Part shown: piece after piece, positions 41,512 through 49,588 of the stretch | Layout: the number at the start of each line of letters is the position of its first letter | Position numbering within the stretch: position 1 is the first letter of the stretch | DNA from: Sporosarcina sp. ANT_H38 | Lineage (GTDB): Bacteria > Bacillota > Bacilli > Bacillales_A > Planococcaceae | NCBI RefSeq assembly: GCF_008369195.1 | Contig: NZ_VOBC01000003.1 | Coordinates: forward strand, 1 to 64,000 | Length of the DNA stretch: 64,000 nucleotides | Direction: 5' to 3' | The notes under the pieces: generated by a model | The model's input: only the letters and a program-made list of their open reading frames with translations | The model's database searches: none | Told to the model about the DNA's origin: nothing | Position numbers and translations under genes: made by a program

Positions 41512-43620
41512 TTACTTATGAACGCGCAATAAACGAAGCGAGTTCAGCACGACCAACAGCGTCGCACCCATATCTGCGAAGATGGCAATCCATAATGTCA
41601 GCCAGCCAGGAATGATAAGAAGCAGTGCTATAATTTTTAAACCTAATGCAAACATAATGTTTTCCTTGATAATTCGCAATGTTTTTCGGCTTAATTTCAT
41701 TGTATAGGGCAGTTTTCCTAAATCATCTGCCATCAATGCAATATCTGCCGTTTCCAATGCGGCGTCCGTACCGGCTCCACCCATTGCAATACCAACCGAA
41801 GCTGCAGCTAAGGCAGGTGCGTCATTAATGCCATCACCAACCATGGCTACACGACCGTATTGATCGCTTAATTGTTTAATAGCCGTTAGTTTGTCTTCAG
41901 GCATCAGCCCGGCACGTACATCAGTAACACCAAGCTCAGCAGCAATTGCTTCCGCCGTTACCTGGTGGTCGCCTGTCAGCATGACTGTATGACGAATACC
42001 TATATTTTTCAATTGACGTAAAACATCACGACTTTCTTCTCGTATTGGATCCGCTACAGCCAATAGTCCGCTAAACGTTGTACCAGTTACAATCGCCATG
42101 ACTGACTTTCCTTGTTGTTGAAGAGTCACCGCTTGTTGCAACATCTGTTCCGGCAATGAAGACAGTTCCTGTGCCCAGCTTAAGCTACCGATATACGTAA
42201 TCACACCCTCAATTTCCGCATAAGCGCCTTTTCCGGTAATCGATTGAAAATTTGACGCATCGACTTTTTGCGCTCCATTTTTATGCGCATAATTGACGAC
42301 TGCTTTTGCAAGCGGATGCTGTGACATGGATTCCACTGCTGCAATTGCACTTAGTAATTTTTCTTGACCATCTATTTCAGTTACTATGAAATCTGTTACT
42401 TCCGGATAACCTTTCGTTAATGTTCCGGTTTTATCGAAAGCTATAACGTCAAGCCTCCCTGTTTCTTCGAGGTGGATGCCGCCTTTAATCAGCACGCCTT
42501 GACGTGCTGCATTTCCAATCGCTGTGACAATAGCAACTGGAGTAGAGACAACTAGCGCACACGGACAACCTACTACGAGTACCGCGAGGCCTTGATAGAT
42601 CCATGCATTCCAATCTCCGCCGAGCAGCGGCGGAATTATTGCTACAAGGATTGCAATCACAATGATTGCAGGTGTGTAGTACTTTGCAAATTTATCAACA
42701 AACTTTTGCGAGGGTGCTTTTTCTGCCTGCGCATCTTCTACGAGGTGGATGATTTTCGCAATCGTCGTATCGCCGACGAGCTTCGTAACCGTTACTTCCA
42801 ACGCACCTTCTTCATTGAGTGTACCTGCGAATACATTGTCTCCGGACATTTTCAGAACGGGGATGGATTCACCTGTAATCGCTGCTTGATTGACAGTAGA
42901 AGTACCTGTTAAAACAGAGCCATCCATGGCAATCTTCTGACCCGGTTTTACTATGAGGATATCCCCGACGACAATGTCTTCTGTCGGAAGCTCCACAAAC
43001 TCCTCGCCACGTTTTACTAGCGCGGCAGGCGGTGCAATATCCATTAATTTTCGAATAGACTGGCGCGCCTTATTCATTGAATAGGCTTCTAGCGCTTCAC
43101 TTACTGCAAACAAGAAAACAACAACTGCACCTTCTCGCCATTCCCCAATGATCGCAGCACCAATGATGGCAATTGTCATTAGCGTTTTCATATCGAATTC
43201 GAAGCGAATAAGATTTCTCAGTCCTACTTTAAATATACCTGTTCCGCCAATTACGATGGCGATGGCAAAAAGAACAATTGCCGCTGGATGCGTTTCTGTA
43301 TAGCGAAACGATATAATCATCCCCATCATTAAAAACAGAAGCGAAAAGAGAGTAATTAGATTTTCCTTACGTTTAAAGAAAGGTATTTTCGGCTCAATCC
43401 TTTTATTTTGAAGCGGGGCAACTTTAATGCCGTCAAAAGCGCCGGCTGTCTCCAAGTCTTCAACACTCGCACTTCCGCTAAATACCAATTTGGAAGCACC
43501 GAAGTTTACTTGTGCATCTTGTACTGAAGGTAAATTCTTGACGTTTTTTTCAAACTTCATTGCACAACTGGCGCACGTTAAATTTTCCAACCGATATTCC
43601 TTCTTTTCAACTGTTGCCAT
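41512..43620 (-). CDS. cadA: Cadmium/zinc-exporting P1B-ATPase
   Basis: About 702 residues: an N-terminal metal-binding domain (LTCASCAMKFEKNV), transmembrane helices, actuator GESIP, the ion-site CPCALV, phosphorylation motif DKTGTLTKG and hinge GDGINDAPAL. CPC with this overall layout fits Zn/Cd/Pb exporters (CadA/ZntA). The start is ATG 43620 after GAAGGTG, overlapping the end of cadC; an earlier GTG (43629) is less likely. It is coregulated with cadC. Confidence 0.94.
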   Translation of the reverse strand: MATVEKKEYRLENLTCASCAMKFEKNVKNLPSVQDAQVNFGASKLVFSGSASVEDLETAGAFDGIKVAPLQNKRIEPKIPFFKRKENLITLFSLLFLMMGMIISFRYTETHPAAIVLFAIAIVIGGTGIFKVGLRNLIRFEFDMKTLMTIAIIGAAIIGEWREGAVVVFLFAVSEALEAYSMNKARQSIRKLMDIAPPAALVKRGEEFVELPTEDIVVGDILIVKPGQKIAMDGSVLTGTSTVNQAAITGESIPVLKMSGDNVFAGTLNEEGALEVTVTKLVGDTTIAKIIHLVEDAQAEKAPSQKFVDKFAKYYTPAIIVIAILVAIIPPLLGGDWNAWIYQGLAVLVVGCPCALVVSTPVAIVTAIGNAARQGVLIKGGIHLEETGRLDVIAFDKTGTLTKGYPEVTDFIVTEIDGQEKLLSAIAAVESMSQHPLAKAVVNYAHKNGAQKVDASNFQSITGKGAYAEIEGVITYIGSLSWAQELSSLPEQMLQQAVTLQQQGKSVMAIVTGTTFSGLLAVADPIREESRDVLRQLKNIGIRHTVMLTGDHQVTAEAIAAELGVTDVRAGLMPEDKLTAIKQLSDQYGRVAMVGDGINDAPALAAASVGIAMGGAGTDAALETADIALMADDLGKLPYTMKLSRKTLRIIKENIMFALGLKIIALLLIIPGWLTLWIAIFADMGATLLVVLNSLRLLRVHK

Positions 43621-43975
43621 GTTCAACACCTTCTATCGTATGCTCATGCGCGACTTTCACAAGTTGGTGAATGTGATCGTCTGCGAGCGAATAGTAGACC
43701 ATTTTCCCTTTTTTCCTTGATTTGGCAAGTGCTTGTTCTCGCAGATAGCGTAAGTGATGGGATGCAGTCGCGACAGAAGAACCTATTACTGCCGCTACGT
43801 CACAGACACACATTTCCTCTTCTAGTGTCAGCGAAAAAGCAATTTTCAATCTCGTTTCATCTGCCAGTGCCTTGAATATTCGTGCCGTTGCCCCCAAATC
43901 CGGTAATGCAATTTGGACCCGCTCTACGACTTCTTCGTGGACCATTATCACTTCACACACTTCTTTTACCGTCAT
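43607..43975 (-). CDS. cadC: CadC-type ArsR/SmtB metal repressor
   Basis: A 122-residue winged-helix repressor. The alpha-3N metal site is visible as Cys7, Cys56 and Cys58 (EEMCVCD); the fourth ligand, Cys11 in pI258 CadC, is replaced by Met11. The alpha-5 zinc site appears as DDHIHQLVKVAHEH. It should release DNA on binding Cd, Zn or Pb and derepress cadA, whose start it overlaps. Confidence 0.93.
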   Translation of the reverse strand: MTVKEVCEVIMVHEEVVERVQIALPDLGATARIFKALADETRLKIAFSLTLEEEMCVCDVAAVIGSSVATASHHLRYLREQALAKSRKKGKMVYYSLADDHIHQLVKVAHEHTIEGVEHGNS

Positions 43976-43988
43976 ATTTTCACCTCAT

Positions 43989-44004
43989 TCAAATGATTGT
44001 TTGA
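43989..44004. promoter_or_regulatory. CadC operator 1
   Basis: TCAAATGATTGTTTGA, an imperfect palindrome (TCAAA/TTTGA) next to the cadC ribosome binding site. It is identical to operator 2. Confidence 0.8.
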
Positions 44005-44012
44005 TTATTTTT

Positions 44013-44041
44013 AGTATATTCATTTTTTTATCCAGTTGCAA
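44013..44041 (-). promoter_or_regulatory. cadC-cadA promoter
   Basis: Minus strand TTGCAA, a 17-base spacer and TATACT, lying exactly between the two CadC operators. Confidence 0.83.
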
Positions 44042-44047
44042 GGCTAA

Positions 44048-44063
44048 TCAAATGATTGTTTGA
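44048..44063. promoter_or_regulatory. CadC operator 2
   Basis: A second, identical TCAAATGATTGTTTGA 59 bases upstream of the first, just beyond the -35 element. Two sites flanking the promoter suggest a repression loop or double block. Confidence 0.75.
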
Positions 44064-44078
44064 ATGAAATTTATTTCA

Positions 44079-44288
44079 TTATTGCGGTTCGGCAATATCC
44101 ATGGTGATAATTTGCCCGCCTCGTTGGAGACGACCTGGAATAATCTCCGCTGCAACGGGTGCGATGATATTAGTAGTTAAACGACATTGACTGTAGTATT
44201 TGTTTGCAGCGACTACTTTAGCCGATATGTTATAAATCCTAGGAGGAATCTTTTGAGTAAGATTTTCTTTACTGCATAATTTCCAAAA
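44079..44288 (-). pseudogene. Unidentified gene remnant
   Basis: An open minus-strand frame of about 69 codons with no usable start codon. Its C-terminal half looks protein-like (NIIAPVAAEIIPGRLQRGGQ then IITMDIAEPQ and a stop). It ends just upstream of cadC operator 2. I cannot name the family. It may be the 3' remnant of a gene truncated when neighbouring sequence was lost. Confidence 0.35.
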
Positions 44289-44512
44289 TCACAGTTAAAA
44301 AAGGTGTCCGGGGATTCTTCGCAGAACATTTACTAATAGTAGCCAAGGACCATTGTTTTTATGTATCGGTACGAGATTTCTCGAATGCATTTGATGATGT
44401 GTAAGATCGTACAGAAGCAGACGTATCATGAAATTTACATAAGCATCATATGGAACGATTCATGCGCTGGTTTTAGTCATTAAATAAAAATAAGTTCTTA
44501 GGAGTTGAGAGA
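44289..44512. other. gap before the peptidase gene
   Basis: Contains only short frames with no ribosome binding site. One plus-strand frame (about 44273-44403) has a plausible composition (KITVKKGVRGFFAEHLL) but no start; it may be another relic. Confidence 0.35.
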
Positions 44513-45547
44513 ATGTTACGAGGACAACGGAATACTATCACAGATGTACTAGGAGTTAAAGTCGGGCATGTGACGCTTGAACAAGTATTACCAAATGGTG
44601 ATTCTGTATGCACAGGCGTGACTGCGATTTTGCCACATAGCGGAAATGTTTTCGAGCAGAAAGTTCCAGCAGCCAGCTTTGTATTAAACGGCTTCGGTAA
44701 AACGGCGGGACTGATTCAAATTGAAGAACTAGGTGTTATCGAATCGCCCATTATGCTCACAAACACGTTTAGCGTCGGGGCGGTGTTGGAAGGTACATTA
44801 GCGTATATGCTCGATGAAAATCACTCCATTGGAGACTCTACAAGTTCGCTAAATGTCGTTGTCGGAGAATGCAATGACAGTTATTTGAACTCAATGCGCC
44901 TGATGAAAGTAAGGCCTAACCACGCAATTGAAGCGATTCAAAACGCCGACAGTACGATTGAACAAGGAGCAGTCGGGGCTGGAAAAGGGATGATCTGTTT
45001 TGGGATGAAAGGCGGCATCGGCTCATCATCTCGGCTTGTTCAGAAAGACGATGTCTGCTTTACAGTCGGCGTGTTGACACTGACGAATTTCGGGAAAGCC
45101 GGGGAATGTAGAATTGATGAATGGCTCAACCAGAACGACTTTGAGGTCACTGGCTCAATTCTACAGTCTGAAGCGGACAACTTAAAACCTGACGGGTCAG
45201 TCATAATTATCGTGGCGACAGACGCCCCTGTAAATGAACGGCAATTGAAGCGTCTCGCAAAGCGAGCCTCAATCGGACTCGGACGAACAGGGACACATAT
45301 CCATAACGGGAGCGGCGACATTATCATCGCATTCTCGAATGGTTTTACGATCCCACATGAAAGCACCGATATGACTAATGCATATGAGCTGTTACGTGAC
45401 GATCATCCAATTATGAACGACTTATTTCAGGCGGTGATTGAAGCGACGGAAGAAGCTGTATATCAATCAATGATTCATGCGGAAACGACTTTAGGTCGAA
45501 TGGATCGTGTCGTGAATAGCTGGATGAATCATAAACATACACGTTAA
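44513..45547 (+). CDS. P1 family (DmpA/S58) peptidase
   Basis: A 344-residue Ntn-type hydrolase of the DmpA/BapA aminopeptidase family. The N terminus TITDVLGVKVGHVTL is typical, and the autoprocessing Gly-Ser site is in GMKGGIGSSSRL near residue 167. Cleavage there would expose the catalytic Ser. The C-terminal part has GRTGTHIHNGSGDIIIAFS. Substrates may be N-terminal D- or beta-amino acid peptides; this is not decided. GAG-rich ribosome binding site TAGGAG precedes the ATG. Confidence 0.9.
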   Translation: MLRGQRNTITDVLGVKVGHVTLEQVLPNGDSVCTGVTAILPHSGNVFEQKVPAASFVLNGFGKTAGLIQIEELGVIESPIMLTNTFSVGAVLEGTLAYMLDENHSIGDSTSSLNVVVGECNDSYLNSMRLMKVRPNHAIEAIQNADSTIEQGAVGAGKGMICFGMKGGIGSSSRLVQKDDVCFTVGVLTLTNFGKAGECRIDEWLNQNDFEVTGSILQSEADNLKPDGSVIIIVATDAPVNERQLKRLAKRASIGLGRTGTHIHNGSGDIIIAFSNGFTIPHESTDMTNAYELLRDDHPIMNDLFQAVIEATEEAVYQSMIHAETTLGRMDRVVNSWMNHKHTR

Positions 45548-45567
45548 TAAACGGGGCGCATTCAATT

Positions 45568-45693
45568 TTATATAGGCAGTCTTTGAGGTTTTATGATTGG
45601 TCAATCCTCTTTTATAATCGGTCAACCTGCAATTATAGGCGCTCAGCCATCCTTTCTAATTGGTCGACTCCTTTTTATGTTCGCTCAGGCATT
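45568..45693 (+). repeat. array of six degenerate 21-nt repeats (left array)
   Basis: Six consecutive 21-nt units, for example TTTTATGATTGGTCAATCCTC and TTTTATAATCGGTCAACCTGC. The consensus is TTTTATNATYGGTCANNCNTC. It fills the gap between the peptidase gene and the penicillin acylase terminator. The core (TATNATYGGTC) is shared with the array at 48211-48378, in the opposite orientation. Confidence 0.8.
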
Positions 45694-45712
45694 CTGCAGT
45701 CTTCGTACCAGA

Positions 45713-45743
45713 AAAAAAGCGGGGCGCATTAGCGCTCCGCTTT
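45713..45743 (-). terminator. penicillin acylase gene terminator
   Basis: On the minus strand AAGCGGAGCGC pairs with GCGCCCCGCTT (one mismatch) around TAAT, followed by seven T. The 5' arm encodes the last residues of the protein. Confidence 0.85.
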
Positions 45744-48113
45744 CAATACCAATGTATACCCATCTTTAATGTCCCCATCCAAAACAGTTTCATGGTATTC
45801 ACCTTTCATCCAATCATCTACCTGATCATGGAACCATTTTGATTTCATGTGGCCGCTTTGACCCGGTCCTACAATATGATTGGCTTTCGATAAATCGGAC
45901 AAATCAGCAACAAAGCGCCAAGGTGCACCGTGCTCCACAGTACCATTTTCATCAAAAGCTGCTGCCTGGACTGTAACATTCGAACCGCCTATGGCCTGTT
46001 TTTTCGGATTCAAGAAATATTCAAAAATAGGAGATGCTCCCGAAAGCGCGTGCGGGAACTCCAGCTGGTGGAAATCTCCCCATTTCCAGTCTGCCATTTG
46101 ATTACCGAATAATTCTTCAATATCTTCAACCGACTTCACAAATGAATCGAAGACCCACTTATCCACACCGCCATACGCCTCCACCCAGGCACCTGGATCA
46201 CCTGCGTAAGATTCACGCATCATTTGGTCAGTTATCTTCCCTTTCCCCGGGAGAAGCTCGTAGACATCCTCAGGCATCGATTCGCTGAACATTTCGATTG
46301 GCAATTCTGCCACCCACTTATGGAAGACAAGCGGTGCCGCTGCATCTGTGGAATCGAATTGATCCCACTCACGAAGCATCTTCACAATATTTACGTACTT
46401 CCCGATCACGGCGTCTTCTGCTTCAACCGAACTAATCATATCCTCAAGAAACTCAGCTGCGTATAAGTTTTTTTGATCCATCTGCAGTTTCATCATATCT
46501 TCTGCCGTAAAGTTGTCCCCTTCTCGCAACACTTCCGCAATCCGTTCATAGCGATAAGGCTGTGCCCAAAGTTTCGTAATGTGGTAAGGATACGAGTCAT
46601 CGACGACTTGGTTGTTGGCGGTGGCTATGAACCCTTCATCCGGATTAACAACACGCGGCAATTCATCATACGGAATATAGCCCTTCCAGCCGTAATCAGA
46701 AGAATCACCTGGTACAGGCAATTGTGCATCTCCTTGTTTCCTTATCGGTATACGCCCATTTGCTTTATAAGCGATGGTGCCATCCTTCGCTGCAAACACA
46801 AAATTCTGTGCAGGCGCATGGAAGTCTTCCAATGCCGTTTCGAAACTATCCCAGTCCGTTGCTTTGTTCATGTTCATAATAGATTCAAGCTCTTTTGTCG
46901 GTTCAAGCGCCGTCCATTGCATCGAAAACAACGCACCCGGATCTTCTTCTTTGTAAAGGATGTCCGAAATAATCGGTCCGTGCCTCGTGACCATTACTTC
47001 GAAGGGTACATCTGCCCCATCCTTAACTGAAATCGTTTCATCCCTCACCTCAGCCTGTTCCCATTCACCGTCATAAAGGAATTGGGTCCGGTCATCAGGA
47101 TTTGGAGTTTCGATATATAAATCTTGGACGTCGGGTCCGACGTTCGTCACGCCCCACGCAACGTTGTCATTATGACCAAGGATGATTCCTGGAACACCCG
47201 CAAAAATAACACCGCTAACGTTTTGGTCCGGCGACTGTAAATGCATCTGATACCAGATGGCCGGTGTATCGAGTCCGAGATGTGGATCATCTGCCAGAAG
47301 CGGTAATCCTGAAGCTGTTTTATCACCAGATACAACCCAGTTATTACTACCGTTGAATTCAGGCGGAATTAAATCAGGATCAAATCTACCCGCAACTGCC
47401 ACCGGATTCGCAATGTTCGCCTCAATTATAGACTGCGCATTTTCCGGATATGTAATGAATAACTCCCGTGCCAAATCTTCCGAGAAATTATTCAATGCCC
47501 AGTGCCTAACAGCTAGACTGTCCCAGTTTCCACCGAGATCATAAGCCATAAACTTACCTATCGTCAACGAATCAATTGCTGTCCACGATTCAGGCGAATA
47601 GCCTAGAACCTTGAATTCATAAGGCAACTTTCCATCCTTCTCTGCCTCTTCAATGAATGCATTAACACCTTCCGCATACCAATCGAGGACCTTTTTCGCT
47701 TCCTCACCGTAGCCGGCATGAGATTCTTCAGCTGCTGCGCGCAAGCTGAATGTACGGAATTTCTTATCCGTTCCGACTGCCGCTTCGCCCACTACTTCGG
47801 CTAAGCGTCCACTCGCTTGTCTGCGAGCCATATCCATTTGAAATAAACGATCCTGCGCTTGAACATAGCCTTGGGTCCTGTACATATCCGCGTCCGACTT
47901 CGCGGTGATATGCGGTACACCAAATGCATCCCTTACAACAGTCACGTCTTCGTCCAAAAATACCGCATTTACTTGCCCGTCAATAAATGGTTTCGACTTG
48001 CCTATGTATACGTTCACAACAATCAATGCCGCGATGACCAATACTATAATCGCCCCAAATATCGACAACAGAATTTTCGTCCATTTCCCCATTTCCCTCT
48101 TCTGTTTCACCAT
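45729..48113 (-). CDS. Penicillin acylase family (S45) hydrolase
   Basis: About 794 residues. An N-terminal transmembrane segment (about 10-35) is followed by an alpha part (VVRDAFGVPHITAKSDADMY) and the Ntn nucleophile Ser in GSNNWVVSG near residue 265, which would become the beta-chain N terminus after self-cleavage. HNDNVAWGVTN is also typical. Family members cleave penicillin G, acyl-homoserine lactones or other N-acyl compounds; the substrate cannot be told. It sits between two inverted repeat arrays. Confidence 0.92.
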   Translation of the reverse strand: MVKQKREMGKWTKILLSIFGAIIVLVIAALIVVNVYIGKSKPFIDGQVNAVFLDEDVTVVRDAFGVPHITAKSDADMYRTQGYVQAQDRLFQMDMARRQASGRLAEVVGEAAVGTDKKFRTFSLRAAAEESHAGYGEEAKKVLDWYAEGVNAFIEEAEKDGKLPYEFKVLGYSPESWTAIDSLTIGKFMAYDLGGNWDSLAVRHWALNNFSEDLARELFITYPENAQSIIEANIANPVAVAGRFDPDLIPPEFNGSNNWVVSGDKTASGLPLLADDPHLGLDTPAIWYQMHLQSPDQNVSGVIFAGVPGIILGHNDNVAWGVTNVGPDVQDLYIETPNPDDRTQFLYDGEWEQAEVRDETISVKDGADVPFEVMVTRHGPIISDILYKEEDPGALFSMQWTALEPTKELESIMNMNKATDWDSFETALEDFHAPAQNFVFAAKDGTIAYKANGRIPIRKQGDAQLPVPGDSSDYGWKGYIPYDELPRVVNPDEGFIATANNQVVDDSYPYHITKLWAQPYRYERIAEVLREGDNFTAEDMMKLQMDQKNLYAAEFLEDMISSVEAEDAVIGKYVNIVKMLREWDQFDSTDAAAPLVFHKWVAELPIEMFSESMPEDVYELLPGKGKITDQMMRESYAGDPGAWVEAYGGVDKWVFDSFVKSVEDIEELFGNQMADWKWGDFHQLEFPHALSGASPIFEYFLNPKKQAIGGSNVTVQAAAFDENGTVEHGAPWRFVADLSDLSKANHIVGPGQSGHMKSKWFHDQVDDWMKGEYHETVLDGDIKDGYTLVLKAER

Positions 48114-48210
48114 TCCACACACCCTTCATATCTTCCTTTAATTGTATTCTATTATTCTGTTTAAACTCCTCCTTTATCTGAATTAAACCAAAAGTGAACA
48201 CTCAACCTAA

Positions 48211-48378
48211 GCTCGTCAACCGATCATAAACTCCGCGCGACCAATCATATCCACACACCAACCGATCATAAACCCTGTACGACCAATCATATCCACACAC
48301 CAACCGATCATTAACCCAGCACGACCAGTCATATCCACACACCAACCGATCATAAAACCCGTACGAGATTTCATAAGT
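48211..48378 (-). repeat. array of eight 21-nt repeats with 42-nt period (right array)
   Basis: Eight 21-nt units alternate between two types, so the higher-order period is 42 nt; on the plus strand ACACACCAACCGATCATAAA and CTGTACGACCAATCATATCC represent the two. All share CRACCRATCATA, the reverse complement of the core in the array at 45568. A minus-strand frame of 70 codons through it, with 14-residue repeats, is probably a by-product. Confidence 0.88.
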
Positions 48379-48411
48379 TCCAACCCAAATAAAAAAAGGA
48401 GAGCCCAGCCA

Positions 48412-48792
48412 TTATCGGCCAGTCTCATCCTCTTCTACTTTATCCTTATGTATCATTTCGTATAATTCATCCTCAGTGGAGATATCTGCAAGTTTTACGT
48501 TCGACCGATAAGCTGCCCGGACAATCAAATGTCCAGCAACCGGCGCAGTCAGAAAAACAAAAACGATCCCTAAAAGCAGGCGTACGCTTACAAAATGTTG
48601 GCTAAACAAAAAATAAATGAAAGCTCCTGACAATGTTAGCAAGACGGCGAGTGTCGAACTTTTCGTTGCAGCGTGAGATCTCGTGTAAACATCTGGCAAC
48701 CGAAGAAGTCCGAAAACGCTAATTACGCTAGCAATTCCACCCGTCAAAATAAGAAATGCTCCTATAAATTCACCGATCATGTTTCCGTTCAA
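48412..48792 (-). CDS. mrpG: Mrp antiporter subunit G
   Basis: About 126 residues with three hydrophobic segments and the MnhG/PhaG signature FGLLRLPDVYTRSHAATKSSTLAV. It is the last subunit gene of a seven-gene Na+(or K+)/H+ antiporter operon. TTG 48792 after GAGGGGTG is taken as start; ATG 48780 is possible. It overlaps mrpF. Confidence 0.93.
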   Translation of the reverse strand: MNGNMIGEFIGAFLILTGGIASVISVFGLLRLPDVYTRSHAATKSSTLAVLLTLSGAFIYFLFSQHFVSVRLLLGIVFVFLTAPVAGHLIVRAAYRSNVKLADISTEDELYEMIHKDKVEEDETGR

Positions 48793-49054
48793 CGATAACA
48801 CCCCTCTCGATGAACTTTGAGAAGGCGATTGTGCCGATGAACGATAGAATCCCTAAAATTAAAATGACTTCTAAAAAGGCTTTCGTATTCATCATTACTG
48901 AAATAACCGCTATCACAGCAATCAGGTTAACACCGATCATATCAAGACCTATAACGCGGTCAGGCATCGATGGTCCCAGTATAATTCGTATAACAGCTAT
49001 GGCAATCGTTATCGAGAAAAGCACGAGCGAAATCGTCAGCATTGCTTGAATCAT
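48770..49054 (-). CDS. mrpF: Mrp antiporter subunit F
   Basis: A 94-residue protein with three transmembrane helices and the motif GPSMPDRVIGLDMIGVNLIA, with the conserved Asp in the DRVIALD-type segment. It is required for the hetero-oligomeric Mrp complex. Ribosome binding site GGAGGTGA lies within the end of mrpE. Confidence 0.95.
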   Translation of the reverse strand: MIQAMLTISLVLFSITIAIAVIRIILGPSMPDRVIGLDMIGVNLIAVIAVISVMMNTKAFLEVILILGILSFIGTIAFSKFIERGVIVERKHDR

Positions 49055-49536
49055 CAGCGGGTCACCTCCATGATTGCTCTTTCAAAATTATGTAGCTGCA
49101 TTAAAAGTCCATCTCGAGACTGTTCGACGTCCATTGCGTGGATATAAAGGACATTCCCTTCCGGTGACACTTCCATGACAACAGACCCCGGAGTCAATGT
49201 CAGCAGCAACGATAGCATTGTTACTTCTGAATCGCTCTCCAAAACTGTTTCATATTTGAAAATACCTGGTTTAATTTTCAATTTCGGGCTAAGAATTTGT
49301 TTCAATACGACTATGCTCGATTTAGTCAACTCTGAAATGAAGATGAACAGCAATTTAATTGTTGAGTACAAACGGCGCAAGTAAAATTGCGTACCGAAAA
49401 ACCGATGCATGAAAAATATAATCCCAATCCCGACTAGGAAGCCGGCAAAGAAAGTCGTAAACTTCGGCTCATCTTCATCCATTAAGAGCATCCAGAGCAG
49501 AGCTATAAATAAATTCAACAGTAACTGGGCTGGCAT
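49054..49536 (-). CDS. mrpE: Mrp antiporter subunit E
   Basis: A 160-residue membrane protein with N-terminal helices and the MnhE pattern LTLTPGSVVMEVSPEGNVLYIHAM, quoted in part. ATG 49536 follows AGAGGTG by 6 bases; an upstream GTG (49545) overlaps that site. It overlaps mrpF by one base. Confidence 0.94.
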   Translation of the reverse strand: MPAQLLLNLFIALLWMLLMDEDEPKFTTFFAGFLVGIGIIFFMHRFFGTQFYLRRLYSTIKLLFIFISELTKSSIVVLKQILSPKLKIKPGIFKYETVLESDSEVTMLSLLLTLTPGSVVMEVSPEGNVLYIHAMDVEQSRDGLLMQLHNFERAIMEVTR

Positions 49537-49588
49537 AATGTTCACCTCTTCTTTCCGATAAAGGGACGGGGCCCCTCCCTCTCATCGA

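Noticed and set aside
46473..47030. 185-codon plus-strand frame
   Set aside because: Lies fully within the penicillin acylase gene on the other strand; Arg/His/Cys-rich composition typical of a shadow frame.
45568..48378. CRISPR array
   Set aside because: The 21-nt units are contiguous with no unique spacers, and no cas genes are present.
48216..48428. 70-codon minus-strand frame with 14-residue repeats
   Set aside because: The repetition comes from the 42-nt DNA array; no ribosome binding site, and it overlaps the end of mrpG.
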